From positions 1 to 41,413 of the forward strand of contig JAHFST010000016.1 in assembly GCA_023265625.1 (NCBI GenBank): a DNA stretch of 41,413 bases, read 5' to 3'. The notes beneath the pieces were generated by a model. It made no database searches. It was not told the DNA's origin and saw only the letters and a list, made by a program, of their open reading frames with translations. This document shows, piece by piece, positions 34,901-41,413 of the stretch. Each line of letters starts with the position of its first letter. Within the stretch, counting starts at the first letter, position 1. The position numbers were made by a program, and so were the translations under genes. Source of the stretch: Deltaproteobacteria bacterium (GTDB taxonomy: Bacteria > UBA10199 > JACPAL01 > JAHFST01).

Positions 34901-37900
34901 GGCCGCCCGGGGTGATCGGGGCATGGGCGCATTGTCCGTCAACGGCGCAGCTGTCGGCGGTGCATTGATTGCCGTCATCACAATTCTTGGCGCTCCCACT
35001 ACAGGCGCCGGAGCCGCATTGGTCATTCTCGGTGCAGGCGTTACCATCATCGCAGGACGCACCATTGGACTTGGCCGGGTTGGAACACTGTCCCGTGGCG
35101 GGGTTACAGGACCCCGCCTCATGACACTGGTCCGAAGCGATACAAACCACCGGATTGTCCCCGGCGCAGCTTCCCGATTGACAGCTGTCGGTTTGCGTAC
35201 AGGCACTACCGTCCGAGCAAGAAGTTCCATCCGCCACCGGACTGCTCTCGCAGCCGGCGGCCGTACTGCAACTGTCGGTCGTGCAATCGTTCCCGTCCCC
35301 GCAGATCGCATCGTTCGGGGTGTGGGTCACCTGGTCGCCCGCCTCATCGCAGGCATCGGCGGTGCACCCGATCCCGTCGTCTGTGACCAGGTCAGGACCC
35401 GCCTGGCACCCCTGAACCTCATCACAGACCTCACTGCCATTGCAAAAGGTCCCGTCGCTGCAGACCCCGTTGTTCGGGGTATGGGTCGCCTGATCGCCCG
35501 CCTCGTCACAGCCGTCCACCGTGCAATCCACGCCATCACTCACATCGGTCGCAACACCACCCCCGCACACCCCCTCCGTGCAACTCTCATCGGTCGTGCA
35601 AAAGTCCCCGTCGCTACAGAGGGTGCCGTTCGCTTCGGCGGCATGGGTGCAACCGGTCCCTGAATCACAGCCATCCGCCGTACAGGGGTTCAGATCGCTG
35701 CACCCCAACGTTGCCCCGCCGCCGCAGACACCGGCGACACAGGCATCCTGCGCGGTACAGGCATCGCTGTCGTCACATCCCGTGCCGTCGGACTTGGCCT
35801 CGGCCTCACAGGCGCCGGTGCCGGGGTTGCAGACCCCGTCGTTGCACGCATTCGCCGCCCCGGAACAATCCTTGGAGCCCCCGCCACAGGCGCCTCCGGT
35901 GCAGGCGTCGTTGTCGGTACAAAGATCACCGTCATCGCAGGGGACCCCGTTGGCCTTGGGTTTGATCTCACAATTCCCCGTAGCCGCGTTGCAGAAGCCC
36001 TCCTGGCAGACATCCTCTGAATTGCTGCAATCCTTGGCCGTCCCGCCACAGACACCGGCGCCACAAACATCGCCGGTGGTGCAGGCGCTGCCGTCGTCGC
36101 AAGGGTTCGTGTTGTCCGCATGGGCACACTTGTTGTCGGCATCGCAACTGTCATCGGTGCAGGCGTTGCTGTCGCTGCAGGCCGCCGCCGCGCAGTCGTC
36201 ATCCACCACCACCAGGGTCTGGGACTGCTCCCCATCCTCCGTCCCATTGGTAACCGTCTTGATCACGATCACGGCCAGCTCGTTCCCCTCATGGACACTG
36301 TCATCCTGCCCCGTCACGGTGACACTCCCGGAGGGCTGCCCGGCGGGGATCGTGATCGTCGTGTCCGAGACCGCAAAATCCTCCGGGACCACGGTCGCTC
36401 CATCCGCCAGATCGAGGGCCACAGTCACTACTTCGATCGTCAGGTGGGACAGGGTCGCGGTCACGACGGTGACGCCCCCGTGTTCCGAGATCGAGGTCGG
36501 ATCCAGACCGAGTACCACCTTGGGCTGAACATCGTTATCGGTAATCTCAGCGGTGACGCCGTTAATGGCAACCCCCTGGTAGTTGCTGTCATTGCTGGCC
36601 GCCGTAAAACTGACCACCCCCTGGTGGGGTGTGGCGCCTTCGTACTTGGTATCGTCAGTGGCGGTGAGGGTGACCGCTTGGGGTGTGTTCCAGTTGTCGA
36701 TCGTAAACTCAAGTGATTCCGGGACGACATGCACCTGGTCGTCCGTAGTGACCGTAACCGTGACGGTATCCGACGGCTGGGTGTTGAGCACGAGGTTGAT
36801 GGAATCGGTGCCCCCCCCCTCGGTCAGGTCCGTGGCCCCCTCCGATTGGGTGATGGTCACCCCCGCCGAGTCGTTGTCGAGGATCTTGACCGTCACCGCC
36901 TGGCTCAGTCCCTGATAGCTGGCATCATCGCTCGCACTCCCGATGGAAAGCTGGGCGTTATGCTCCCCTTCCTGGTTCGGGTCATTGACCGCGGTCACCA
37001 CCACCGTTTTTGGGGTATTCCAATTCTGCGCGTCAAAGACCAGTTCGACCGGGTCGACATTCACCTGACCGCCAGCATCCGCCAGGGTGACGGTCACGGC
37101 AGCGGCAGGCTGGGTGAGCAGGGAGGCCTTCAATTCATCGCCGTCCCCCCCCTCAGTCACCTGGGTGATAGTGTCCGTCTCCACAATCTTCAGCCCCGGC
37201 AGGTCGTTGTCCGTGACGGCGACCGTCAGGGCATCCAGTGTCAATTGATTGTAGTTCGTGTCGGAGCTCGAGGTGGAAAAGGCAATCTGGCCGTTGTGAT
37301 TCCCTTCCGTGGTGCTGTCATCGACGGCGGTGACCACAACGGTCTGGGCAGCATCCCATTGGGGAATCTCCGGGTTGGAGGCATCCGGGGCAAAGGCGAC
37401 CGATGGTTTATCAAGACTCAGCTGGGCGTCCACTTGAAGATCAATCGTAACCACGGCCGTCGGCTTGCTCTTGAGCGCCAAGGTAAAGCTGTCGGTGGTC
37501 CCCCCCTCGGTAACCTTCGTAGAGGCATCCGATTCGACCAGGGTCACGCCGGTGACGCCGTCACCCGGGACCTTGGTCCCGACCCCGCCATCCTCCCCGA
37601 TCCCTCCGCTGCCGCTCCCCCCGTCCACCTTTAAGACGATGCCGGGGAGGCTCCCTGCAAAATTGGTTACGGCGACTCGTCCCCCGCCACCGCCACCTCC
37701 GTGGCCCCCCGTGCTTTGGCTCCCGTTCCCCCCATTGGCCTGGATCTGCCCCGTCCCGGTGAGGGTTCGCTGTCCCGAGTCAATCGATACGGCTCCCCCG
37801 GCCCCGCCGCCGCCACCCAAGAGACCGGTCCCACCATTGGCCTTGATCGGTCCGTCAAAGAGCGCCTTGCCGGTGCTGCCAACCAAAATCAACTCAACGC

Positions 37901-39827
37901 TGCCGCCCCCGATCCCTCCCACGGATCCACTTTCGATGGAGGCCCCGCCGCCCGAGCCGTGGTCCACGGGGGCCGCCTTCGGATCGGAATCAATGCCCCC
38001 TCCCGAACCTTGAGCGTCACCGTTCGATTTTTTTCCATCCCCGCCCTCGCCCCCCTTGCCTCCCCCGCCGGCACCATTGGCACCGCTTTTACCGGGGGTG
38101 GGGCCTCGGCCCTGGGCGCCCACGGCCCCCCCGGGATAGCCCTTGTCCGTCACATCGATACGTCCTGTGGTGGTGAGGGTGAAATCTCCCTTAACCTGGA
38201 GTTTGAATTTGCTGGTGACCGAGTTCGATGCCCCGTTGGCCGCATGCGTGGCGAGCCCCTTGATCGTAATGGCGGCGAGGGTCAAAGGAGAGTCGCCACT
38301 TTTAAAGTCAATCAACTCGAGGGTACCGGAGGTCTCCCCCGTCCCCAATTCATCGAGCGTCAGGTCGATGTCCGCACCTCCGGGGGTCTTAAGGGTCGCA
38401 TCAGACAAGATGGACAAGGCCAAATTTTTGCCGAGGGTGAAGGGTGATTCGACCCGGAAATTCCCCTCCACCCGCAGCTTCCCGGTCGATTCCGATGAAG
38501 AAAAGGGGGTTTGAAAGAATCTGTTGTTGAGGGTCAATGTCTCGCCGGCAGGGATCACCAGGTGGGCACCACCGGTAAGTTGTATGTCACCAAAATCCAA
38601 CGTCCCTTCCGCGCTGTTCAGCGGGGTCTTGGCAAAATCGTGGGTCCTGCCGAGGGTCCCGTCGCCGTTGTCCACCAGCAGGGTGACCCCTCCGACGCTG
38701 GGGGCAATGACAATGATGCCGGCCCCTCCATTTCTTGCCGCCGCCGTCCCGCGGCTCCCCCCGTAGGCATGACCCTCCAGGTTTGGATCGCCCGCATAGC
38801 CTTTGATGACAATGTAACCCCCGCCGCCGCCACCGCCGGAACCGGCCTTGGAACCACCGTTGCCACCGTCCGCGAGGAGTTTTCCGGAGCCGGTCCCGCC
38901 CAGGGTGCCACCATTTAGCTTGAGGAAGATAGTACCGGCAGAGCCGCCCCCACCCGAGTAGTCCGGATCGTCCAGCCCCGGTTGCGCTACGGAGTTTTTT
39001 CCCGGCATACCGTTCACGGAGATGGTACCGTTCAGGCTCAGGTCTCCCGTGACCTCGAGCAACACACCACCGCCACCATCTCCCCCGTCGGCACCAAAGT
39101 TATTAAAACCGCTCGTACCCCCGCCGGAACCAACCCGGGTTGGGGTGAGGACCAGATCCTGCCCCCCCAGACCTCCAATTCCATTCTTGCCATTACCCCC
39201 ACTACCCGCATGAGCACCACCCCCACCACCGACCTTACAAAATTCTCCGGCGCCACCACCAGGCCCCTTGCCAGCCACACAACCATTGGTTGATCCCTTG
39301 AACCCCTTGCCATCCGCATTGATCTGGCCACCGGCCTCAATGTTGGCGGCTTTGACCTTGAAATTAACCTTGGCATTTTCTACCCACCCACCGGTGGCTG
39401 AATCGTCGGTGTTGCCGGCGTGGGTCAGAATCCCGCCGTTCTTGATTGTCAGGAGTCCCACGGAACCTGCCGACAGATCCTGCTGCACGGTATTGGCCTG
39501 TTCCAAAATACCGCCGTTTTCAATCGTGACCTCTCCCCCACCCAGGGAACCTAGATTGCCCTTCAACAGCAGTTTGCCGTTGATGGCCAGGGTTCCAAAA
39601 TTGGCCAGCCCCCCGGTCGACAAGATCACCACATGACCGGTGGACAAGGTGACATCATCACTCGACTTGGGGATGGCATCGGCGCCAGTCCCACCCCACG
39701 TCGCAGGATTATTCCAGTCTCCGGACTGGACGGAAGTAACCGCTGCGGAAAAAAGCTGAGACGGGGGCACAAAAACCAGCCCAAAGAGGACAAGGGACAA
39801 GAGCGGGAACTTTTTTCGCCTAAACAC
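28923..39827 (-). CDS. Giant secreted CTDC-repeat / Calx-beta / Gly-rich surface protein
   Basis: A 3634-aa protein. It starts with GTG and a signal peptide (MFRRKKFPLLSLVLFGLVFV, about 28 residues). Region 1 (about 30-150) resembles a G8-type beta domain (SGDWNNPATWGGTG). Region 2 (about 150-755) is Gly-rich beta sequence. Region 3 (about 757-1205) has four Calx-beta repeats ('VTEGG', 'VTAVDD..TEG.H', 'ITDND'). Region 4 (about 1210-3590) is Cys/Asp-rich, mostly CTDC motifs of the type CDDGNACTTDSC, arranged in larger units: ten copies of C-x3-D-x-CH-x2-G-x-C and eleven starting FCNG. Three thrombospondin type-3-like D-x-D-x-D-G Ca sites lie at about 2764-2845. Near 3563-3600 is a myxobacterial-type disulfide repeat (DGNTASGDGCSAAC). 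The end is SSGCSLIR. It is probably an extracellular, calcium- and disulfide-stabilised stalk or adhesin (inference). No transmembrane anchor is visible. Confidence 0.9.
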   Translation of the reverse strand: MFRRKKFPLLSLVLFGLVFVPPSQLFSAAVTSVQSGDWNNPATWGGTGADAIPKSSDDVTLSTGHVVILSTGGLANFGTLAINGKLLLKGNLGSLGGGEVTIENGGILEQANTVQQDLSAGSVGLLTIKNGGILTHAGNTDDSATGGWVENAKVNFKVKAANIEAGGQINADGKGFKGSTNGCVAGKGPGGGAGEFCKVGGGGGAHAGSGGNGKNGIGGLGGQDLVLTPTRVGSGGGTSGFNNFGADGGDGGGGVLLEVTGDLSLNGTISVNGMPGKNSVAQPGLDDPDYSGGGGSAGTIFLKLNGGTLGGTGSGKLLADGGNGGSKAGSGGGGGGGYIVIKGYAGDPNLEGHAYGGSRGTAAARNGGAGIIVIAPSVGGVTLLVDNGDGTLGRTHDFAKTPLNSAEGTLDFGDIQLTGGAHLVIPAGETLTLNNRFFQTPFSSSESTGKLRVEGNFRVESPFTLGKNLALSILSDATLKTPGGADIDLTLDELGTGETSGTLELIDFKSGDSPLTLAAITIKGLATHAANGASNSVTSKFKLQVKGDFTLTTTGRIDVTDKGYPGGAVGAQGRGPTPGKSGANGAGGGGKGGEGGDGKKSNGDAQGSGGGIDSDPKAAPVDHGSGGGASIESGSVGGIGGGSVELILVGSTGKALFDGPIKANGGTGLLGGGGGAGGAVSIDSGQRTLTGTGQIQANGGNGSQSTGGHGGGGGGGRVAVTNFAGSLPGIVLKVDGGSGSGGIGEDGGVGTKVPGDGVTGVTLVESDASTKVTEGGTTDSFTLALKSKPTAVVTIDLQVDAQLSLDKPSVAFAPDASNPEIPQWDAAQTVVVTAVDDSTTEGNHNGQIAFSTSSSDTNYNQLTLDALTVAVTDNDLPGLKIVETDTITQVTEGGDGDELKASLLTQPAAAVTVTLADAGGQVNVDPVELVFDAQNWNTPKTVVVTAVNDPNQEGEHNAQLSIGSASDDASYQGLSQAVTVKILDNDSAGVTITQSEGATDLTEGGGTDSINLVLNTQPSDTVTVTVTTDDQVHVVPESLEFTIDNWNTPQAVTLTATDDTKYEGATPHQGVVSFTAASNDSNYQGVAINGVTAEITDNDVQPKVVLGLDPTSISEHGGVTVVTATLSHLTIEVVTVALDLADGATVVPEDFAVSDTTITIPAGQPSGSVTVTGQDDSVHEGNELAVIVIKTVTNGTEDGEQSQTLVVVDDDCAAAACSDSNACTDDSCDADNKCAHADNTNPCDDGSACTTGDVCGAGVCGGTAKDCSNSEDVCQEGFCNAATGNCEIKPKANGVPCDDGDLCTDNDACTGGACGGGSKDCSGAANACNDGVCNPGTGACEAEAKSDGTGCDDSDACTAQDACVAGVCGGGATLGCSDLNPCTADGCDSGTGCTHAAEANGTLCSDGDFCTTDESCTEGVCGGGVATDVSDGVDCTVDGCDEAGDQATHTPNNGVCSDGTFCNGSEVCDEVQGCQAGPDLVTDDGIGCTADACDEAGDQVTHTPNDAICGDGNDCTTDSCSTAAGCESSPVADGTSCSDGSACTQTDSCQSGSCAGDNPVVCIASDQCHEAGSCNPATGQCSNPAKSNGASCDDGNACTENDQCGSGACSGSAKNCDDGNQCTADSCAVDGQCAHAPITPGGLDDGDPCTVDSCDPATGLAVHQSGNDGASCNDSNACTQTDSCQSGSCVGSNPVVCTASDACHEVGVCQANGSCSNPVKSCDDNDLCTTDSCDAVQGCQHTPVSVDDDNDCTADTCVAGAPVNTPLAVPTEDPGTCKKWVCQPQGGWVQEEVVGCVDKCLGVTCTAFDQCHEAGTCDQATGACSNPAKADGSLCNDGNVCTEGDRCAAGSCQGATPKVCDDEQFCNGTESCDAVQGCQAGTSPTLEDDNICTSDSCNEATNQVDHTPIDSGEVNACGGCKALDHPTGSSCTMGQGVCVGSGTYECDGIDAVTCNAVPKTGVLGDLDGNPCTDQACDEGQETTANNSASCNDGNACTQSDSCQAGSCAGTNPVVCTASDSCHDVGLCDAATGQCSNPAKADGASCADDLFCNGSESCQGGTCVAGISPEQDQIGCTQDTCDEATDQITHTPDPTVCGDNNACTTDTCDLTTGCQNLPVSTDDGNLCTTDACDLETGEVTNTPVAPEDDNNPCTSDLCNSKTGLTAHASVADQTSCSDDLFCNGAETCQSGTCVTGTAPALDDGVGCTNDSCDEGADKIVHATDDSQCDDNLFCNGSESCNGTTGCQAGSAPVTGDGIGCTVDACDEAADQVTHTPNNAVCSDGNACTTDSCSTAAGCQSSPVADGSSCSDDDACTQSDSCQSGSCTGTNPVSCTASDQCHGAGVCDPATGLCSDPALANGTACNDSNACTQTDSCQSGSCAGANPITCTASDQCHNSGSCDPATGSCSNPAKPDGTGCSDGQACTEGDQCSGGACVPGADKVCVPSDVCHLAGTCQTDGSCSSETPILGCCLQNSDCDDGLFCNGSELCQQNKCVAGSPQTFNDNNPCTDDACDEQTQQGKFTNNTASCDDGSACTDNDSCSGGVCSGTAKSCDDGNPCTDDSCDASGGCQHTNNTVACDDDNACTQSDSCQAGSCVGASPVICSASDQCHAAGTCDPATGTCSNPAQVDGTGCNDNQACTTGDVCNAGVCGGAVQDCSGLDNACNSGVCNTTSGQCEKQPVVNGTGCDDSNLCTANDICTDGLCNGASKDCSGQDAVCKTGTCNETTGLCESQSVANGTGCDDTDACTVSDACQGGQCQGSTKDTDKDGTGDCAEECDDDPLKTSPGVCGCGTPEQDTDGDGKKDCQDNCASDPAKDAPGVCGCGTPDVDSNGNGVMDCVDKCLGVICIATDQCHEAGSCDTATGQCSNPAKTDSSSCTDGNACTVGDACTAGLCTAGATKNCNDGNVCTTDSCNTGSGQCQNDPIGQGILNECGGCGALDPKLGDPCSAGEGLCIGTGTYVCNGTEATQCNAQPKSGAVDDGDGNVCTGLSCQDGKQVAQGLDGTSCTDADACTQSDSCQAGICVGASPVTCSASDQCHNAGSCDPATGQCSNPVKADASACDDGSVCTTTDACAAGQCVGSVALNVDDGNACTDDSCDAKTGAVHTNNTASCNDGSACTTGDSCANGICGGSQVSCSDTLFCNGVEGCDAATGCQPGSSPVLDDKVACTTDSCDEVADQVVHTPVSSSCDDGKFCNGAELCHATLGCQSGTTLVLDDGIGCTADACDEAGDQVTHTPDHAVCDDNNVCTTDTCSATGGCGHTPLADGTKISDDGNACTQNICQGGQPYPKVSDGTSCDDGAFCTIGEICTNGTCGSGNPKDVDDGVTCTKDACDEAADKITHTTDDGACDDAAFCNGAESCDAKKGCQAGLAPATGDGVACTTDLCDEAGDRVTHTPVHQGCDDGKFCNGSEICHATLGCQAGSAPALDDGVGCTADSCDEQNDRVVHTADSAPCDDGLFCNGVESCNGSTGCQAGAAPALDDKQACTTDTCNESSDTVVHTPNDAACDDNNTCTTDTCGAGGCEHSAVADGTSCADTNPCNGVEACQSGQCAAGTPGDCDDGNTASGDGCSAACAVETGFTCTANTGTATSVCQSISELPPVDPGQPVETAVEKTAAPEESKSSGCSLIR

Positions 39828-40059
39828 GCCCTCATCTTCTCACGAGGCGGGCTGGCACGTCAATTGCGTAGATCGTGTCCCAGTCGCCGATTTAAAGATG
39901 ATTTCCCTGCCGGCCCGGACGCTAGGCTAGTCTGAAAAGTCAGGCCCATCGTTGGAATCCGGCCTATGCAAAATGCTGGTCGAAGGTGAAGGCTGGCCGT
40001 AACAGTTTGAGAACGCGAGAAGACCGCCTTAAAAGCGGGGTCCGCTGTCCCGCATAAAA
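39828..40059. other. Intergenic stretch upstream of the giant gene
   Basis: I see no gene here. The minus strand carries a stretch reading KLLRPAFTFDQHFA that ends in TAG; it is open for under 30 codons and I cannot assign it. A 14-bp motif (39995-40008) recurs at 41282. No promoter for the giant gene could be fixed. Confidence 0.4.
39995..40008 (+). repeat. 14-bp direct repeat GGCCGTAACAGTTT, copy 1
   Basis: Identical to 41282-41295, 1287 bp away. The two copies flank the hpnH remnant and the 327-aa ORF. It could be a dispersed motif or the scar of an insertion or deletion; nothing decides between them. Confidence 0.45.
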
Positions 40060-40267
40060 TTAAAATTTTTGATCACCTGATCGTGAGGAACTGCAAAGAT
40101 CCTTGGGGGAGATCATCATCCCCTCCACTCCCAATTTCATCGCCTCAATCTCCGGATGGATCAGCGGCTCTCCCCCGGGAATACTCACGATCGGGGCCCC
40201 GCATTCATCCACCGCCCGAAAACATTGTTCGGGCGAAAGACGCTTGTTCAAGATGGTGAGGTTGGAT
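40060..40267 (-). pseudogene. hpnH: hpnH (hopanoid radical SAM) remnant with internal deletion
   Basis: The minus strand reads [20 protein letters not shown] and [15 protein letters not shown], then directly [14 protein letters not shown]. Both blocks belong to HpnH, the radical SAM enzyme that adds adenosine to diploptene, but in intact HpnH they are about 110 residues apart. The N-terminal part with the CxxxCxxC cluster motif is missing, and after ISP the frame runs into unrelated sequence and stops. So this is a doubly truncated and internally deleted relic. The upstream end overlaps the 3' end of the 327-aa ORF. Confidence 0.65.
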
Positions 40268-41231
40268 CAAAAAGCGAAGAATTCATAATTGTTTCTAAAA
40301 TACCGAAGGCTTGGTGGAGCAATATGCGTTCCATGACGTTCGTGGCAGGCCTGGCTAATGCGAGAAAAATGGTTGCTCCGGGTTTTACGAGATGACTCAA
40401 AAAATCTGGAAAAGGAATGCCGCAAACAGATCGCGCATAGGTTGCAAGTACCTCAACTTGAGCCTCTGTCAAGCTCTCGATCGACATGTGCGTGACCCGC
40501 CCCCCCTTATCCCGCTTGTAAACAATGGGAGGAATATTGCTTGCTCTTAGTTTTTTTTGATCCTCCTCCGTTGGAGTTCGCCCATTAAGACTATCCCTAT
40601 CGTGGCTCCGCCCTACATCGTGGCCCCGTTCTACAGGATCTCCCGCAGTGACAGGTTTTCCAAGGGCTTCAAATGAGAGTAATGTCCTCATGGAAGCATG
40701 ATCCTCGGGAGGGTAGATAGGGATGATAAAATTGTAAAGGTAATCAGCGAAGACATTTCCCAAGTGAGATCGTAGGAGATCAACATAACAAGTGACAACA
40801 CGTACCAGCGGATCGCTGAATAAATCCTGAAACAGACCTGCGCCGCTTGTGCCACAAGCCGCGACGCCATCGCCAGCTCTGGGAGCCTGGGGAAAGGTCT
40901 GCCATGAGGCCAAGCTTTGGATGGCCGCTTGTTTATCAGGATGAGGAGAAACCTCCAGGAGAACGGTTAAATCGGCTACCAAAGAACTCGGCTCCGTTAC
41001 CGGCCTCCGATGTCGAAACCTTGTGGGTACTATCTCTCCCATCTTGTCTGCCGCCGATTGCAGTGCAGCAAGATCACTCGATGCAATGAGCAACTTATAG
41101 TTATTACTGATTCCAATTCCACTCCATAGCTGTAGCGCATTTCCCCATGCCTGAGAGGAAGCTGTGCCAGGCAGCATGGCAAAAAGAGCAAGATTGGCTT
41201 CTAAAAACCGCCCGATCGAAATGGTATTCAT
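40248..41231 (-). CDS. Unrecognised 327-aa protein
   Basis: I recognise no family. The ATG has GAGGAAC at good spacing, which supports the start. The sequence is soluble-looking, with no signal peptide and no clear membrane helix; the N-terminus ([20 protein letters not shown]) is amphipathic. A charged central section (about 200-235: [24 protein letters not shown]) looks like a flexible linker between an N-terminal and a C-terminal helical part. The last residues (SLFDPTSPS) are read across into the hpnH remnant, so the original C-terminus may have been different. It is flanked by the 14-bp repeats at 39995 and 41282. Coding is supported by the long open frame and the start site only. Confidence 0.6.
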   Translation of the reverse strand: MNTISIGRFLEANLALFAMLPGTASSQAWGNALQLWSGIGISNNYKLLIASSDLAALQSAADKMGEIVPTRFRHRRPVTEPSSLVADLTVLLEVSPHPDKQAAIQSLASWQTFPQAPRAGDGVAACGTSGAGLFQDLFSDPLVRVVTCYVDLLRSHLGNVFADYLYNFIIPIYPPEDHASMRTLLSFEALGKPVTAGDPVERGHDVGRSHDRDSLNGRTPTEEDQKKLRASNIPPIVYKRDKGGRVTHMSIESLTEAQVEVLATYARSVCGIPFPDFLSHLVKPGATIFLALARPATNVMERILLHQAFGILETIMNSSLFDPTSPS

Positions 41232-41413
41232 GAATGTTCCTCCCGAATATCATTATCGGCAACCGAACAATAAAGTTGCTGGGCCGTAACAGTTTATGTG
41301 CGTTCATTTTCTGGGGGTGAAAAATAACCGAGTAATTTCAGTAAGTTGTTGAGGGAAGAAATTCGGAAGATTTGATAAAGAAGGGGCAGGAACTCTTAAA
41401 CCGGGTCTGAACC
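41232..41413. other. Upstream region of the 327-aa ORF
   Basis: No gene is seen to the window edge. It is A+T-rich near 41255-41345 and should hold the promoter of the 327-aa ORF, but I could not fix hexamers with confidence. Confidence 0.35.
41282..41295 (+). repeat. 14-bp direct repeat GGCCGTAACAGTTT, copy 2
   Basis: Second copy of the motif at 39995-40008. On the minus strand the two copies also share a following CAGC after a one-base shift. Confidence 0.45.

Noticed and set aside
28923-36200. Regular repeats in the giant gene as a CRISPR array or DNA satellite
   Set aside because: Units vary in length and sequence, are in one coding frame, and differ mostly at synonymous or conservative positions; no constant repeat with unique spacers.
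29241-36528. Long open frames on the plus strand opposite the giant gene (e.g. 30354-31199, 31260-32426, 32478-33776, 33819-34667, 34716-35663)
   Set aside because: Their translations are low-complexity Gly/Ala/Val/Arg-rich mirrors of the Cys/Asp codon repeats, with no domains or ribosome sites; stop codons are rare there because of the codon pattern of the real gene.
1-41413. tRNA, rRNA, riboswitch or insertion-sequence genes
   Set aside because: None could be recognised by reading; short RNAs without a dedicated covariance-model search could still be missed.

Overview
The window looks like chromosome from a Gram-negative, probably deltaproteobacterial-type (Myxococcota/Bdellovibrionota-like or an uncultivated relative) bacterium. 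The grounds are an outer-membrane porin with a C-terminal Phe, a mitochondrial-type aconitase, a relic of the hopanoid gene hpnH, and a very large secreted protein of 'CTDC' cysteine repeats with a myxobacterial-type disulfide repeat. The taxonomic placement is inference; no rRNA gene is present. By eye the backbone is moderately G+C-rich and the abiE operon is clearly A+T-richer.

Layout. 1-7.4 kb: a truncated DUF4505 gene, a 7Fe-type ferredoxin, an FmdB zinc ribbon, a GGDEF diguanylate cyclase, endonuclease III, a degenerate CheR-like methyltransferase, a DUF882/M15-like peptidase and class II fumarase. 7.4-16.7 kb: one long minus-strand run dedicated to phosphate: porin, then pstS-pstC-pstA-pstB-phoU-DUF47-pit, a sugar/alcohol-phosphate nucleotidyltransferase and a PAS histidine kinase, with overlapping or closely spaced genes. 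16.86-18.5 kb: a plus-strand AbiEi/AbiEii type IV toxin-antitoxin operon with its own promoter and operator. 18.5-23.1 kb: a second minus-strand run with a PAS histidine kinase, a CheY-like receiver, phoB, phoR and methylglyoxal synthase. 23.2-28.8 kb: a DUF4143 ATPase, a kynureninase-like PLP enzyme, a hipBA remnant (intact hipB, hipA reduced to its C-terminal end) and aconitase. 28.9-39.8 kb: a single 3634-codon gene for a secreted repeat protein. 39.8-41.4 kb: a broken hpnH fragment and an unrecognised 327-aa ORF.

How the genes fit together. PHO-box-like direct repeats with an exact 11-bp period lie upstream of pstS, the porin and phoB, so the two minus-strand runs form a Pho regulon. A phosphate-selective porin admits Pi, PstS/PstCAB imports it with high affinity, Pit/DUF47 imports it with low affinity, PhoU/PhoR/PhoB sense and regulate, and methylglyoxal synthase (Pi-inhibited in known members) sits 3 nt after phoR, where it could release Pi from DHAP during starvation. 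The abiE operon separates the two halves of this regulon.

A second theme is a set of short dispersed palindromes (tgtaggggc...gcccctaca type and two related 'ccctctcccc' and 'cccctttgtaagg' types). They sit between genes, supply TAG stop codons to two genes, and are read in frame inside the DUF882 peptidase gene. The giant gene shows segmental duplications at protein and DNA level. There are no rRNAs, tRNAs, CRISPR arrays or recognisable insertion sequences.
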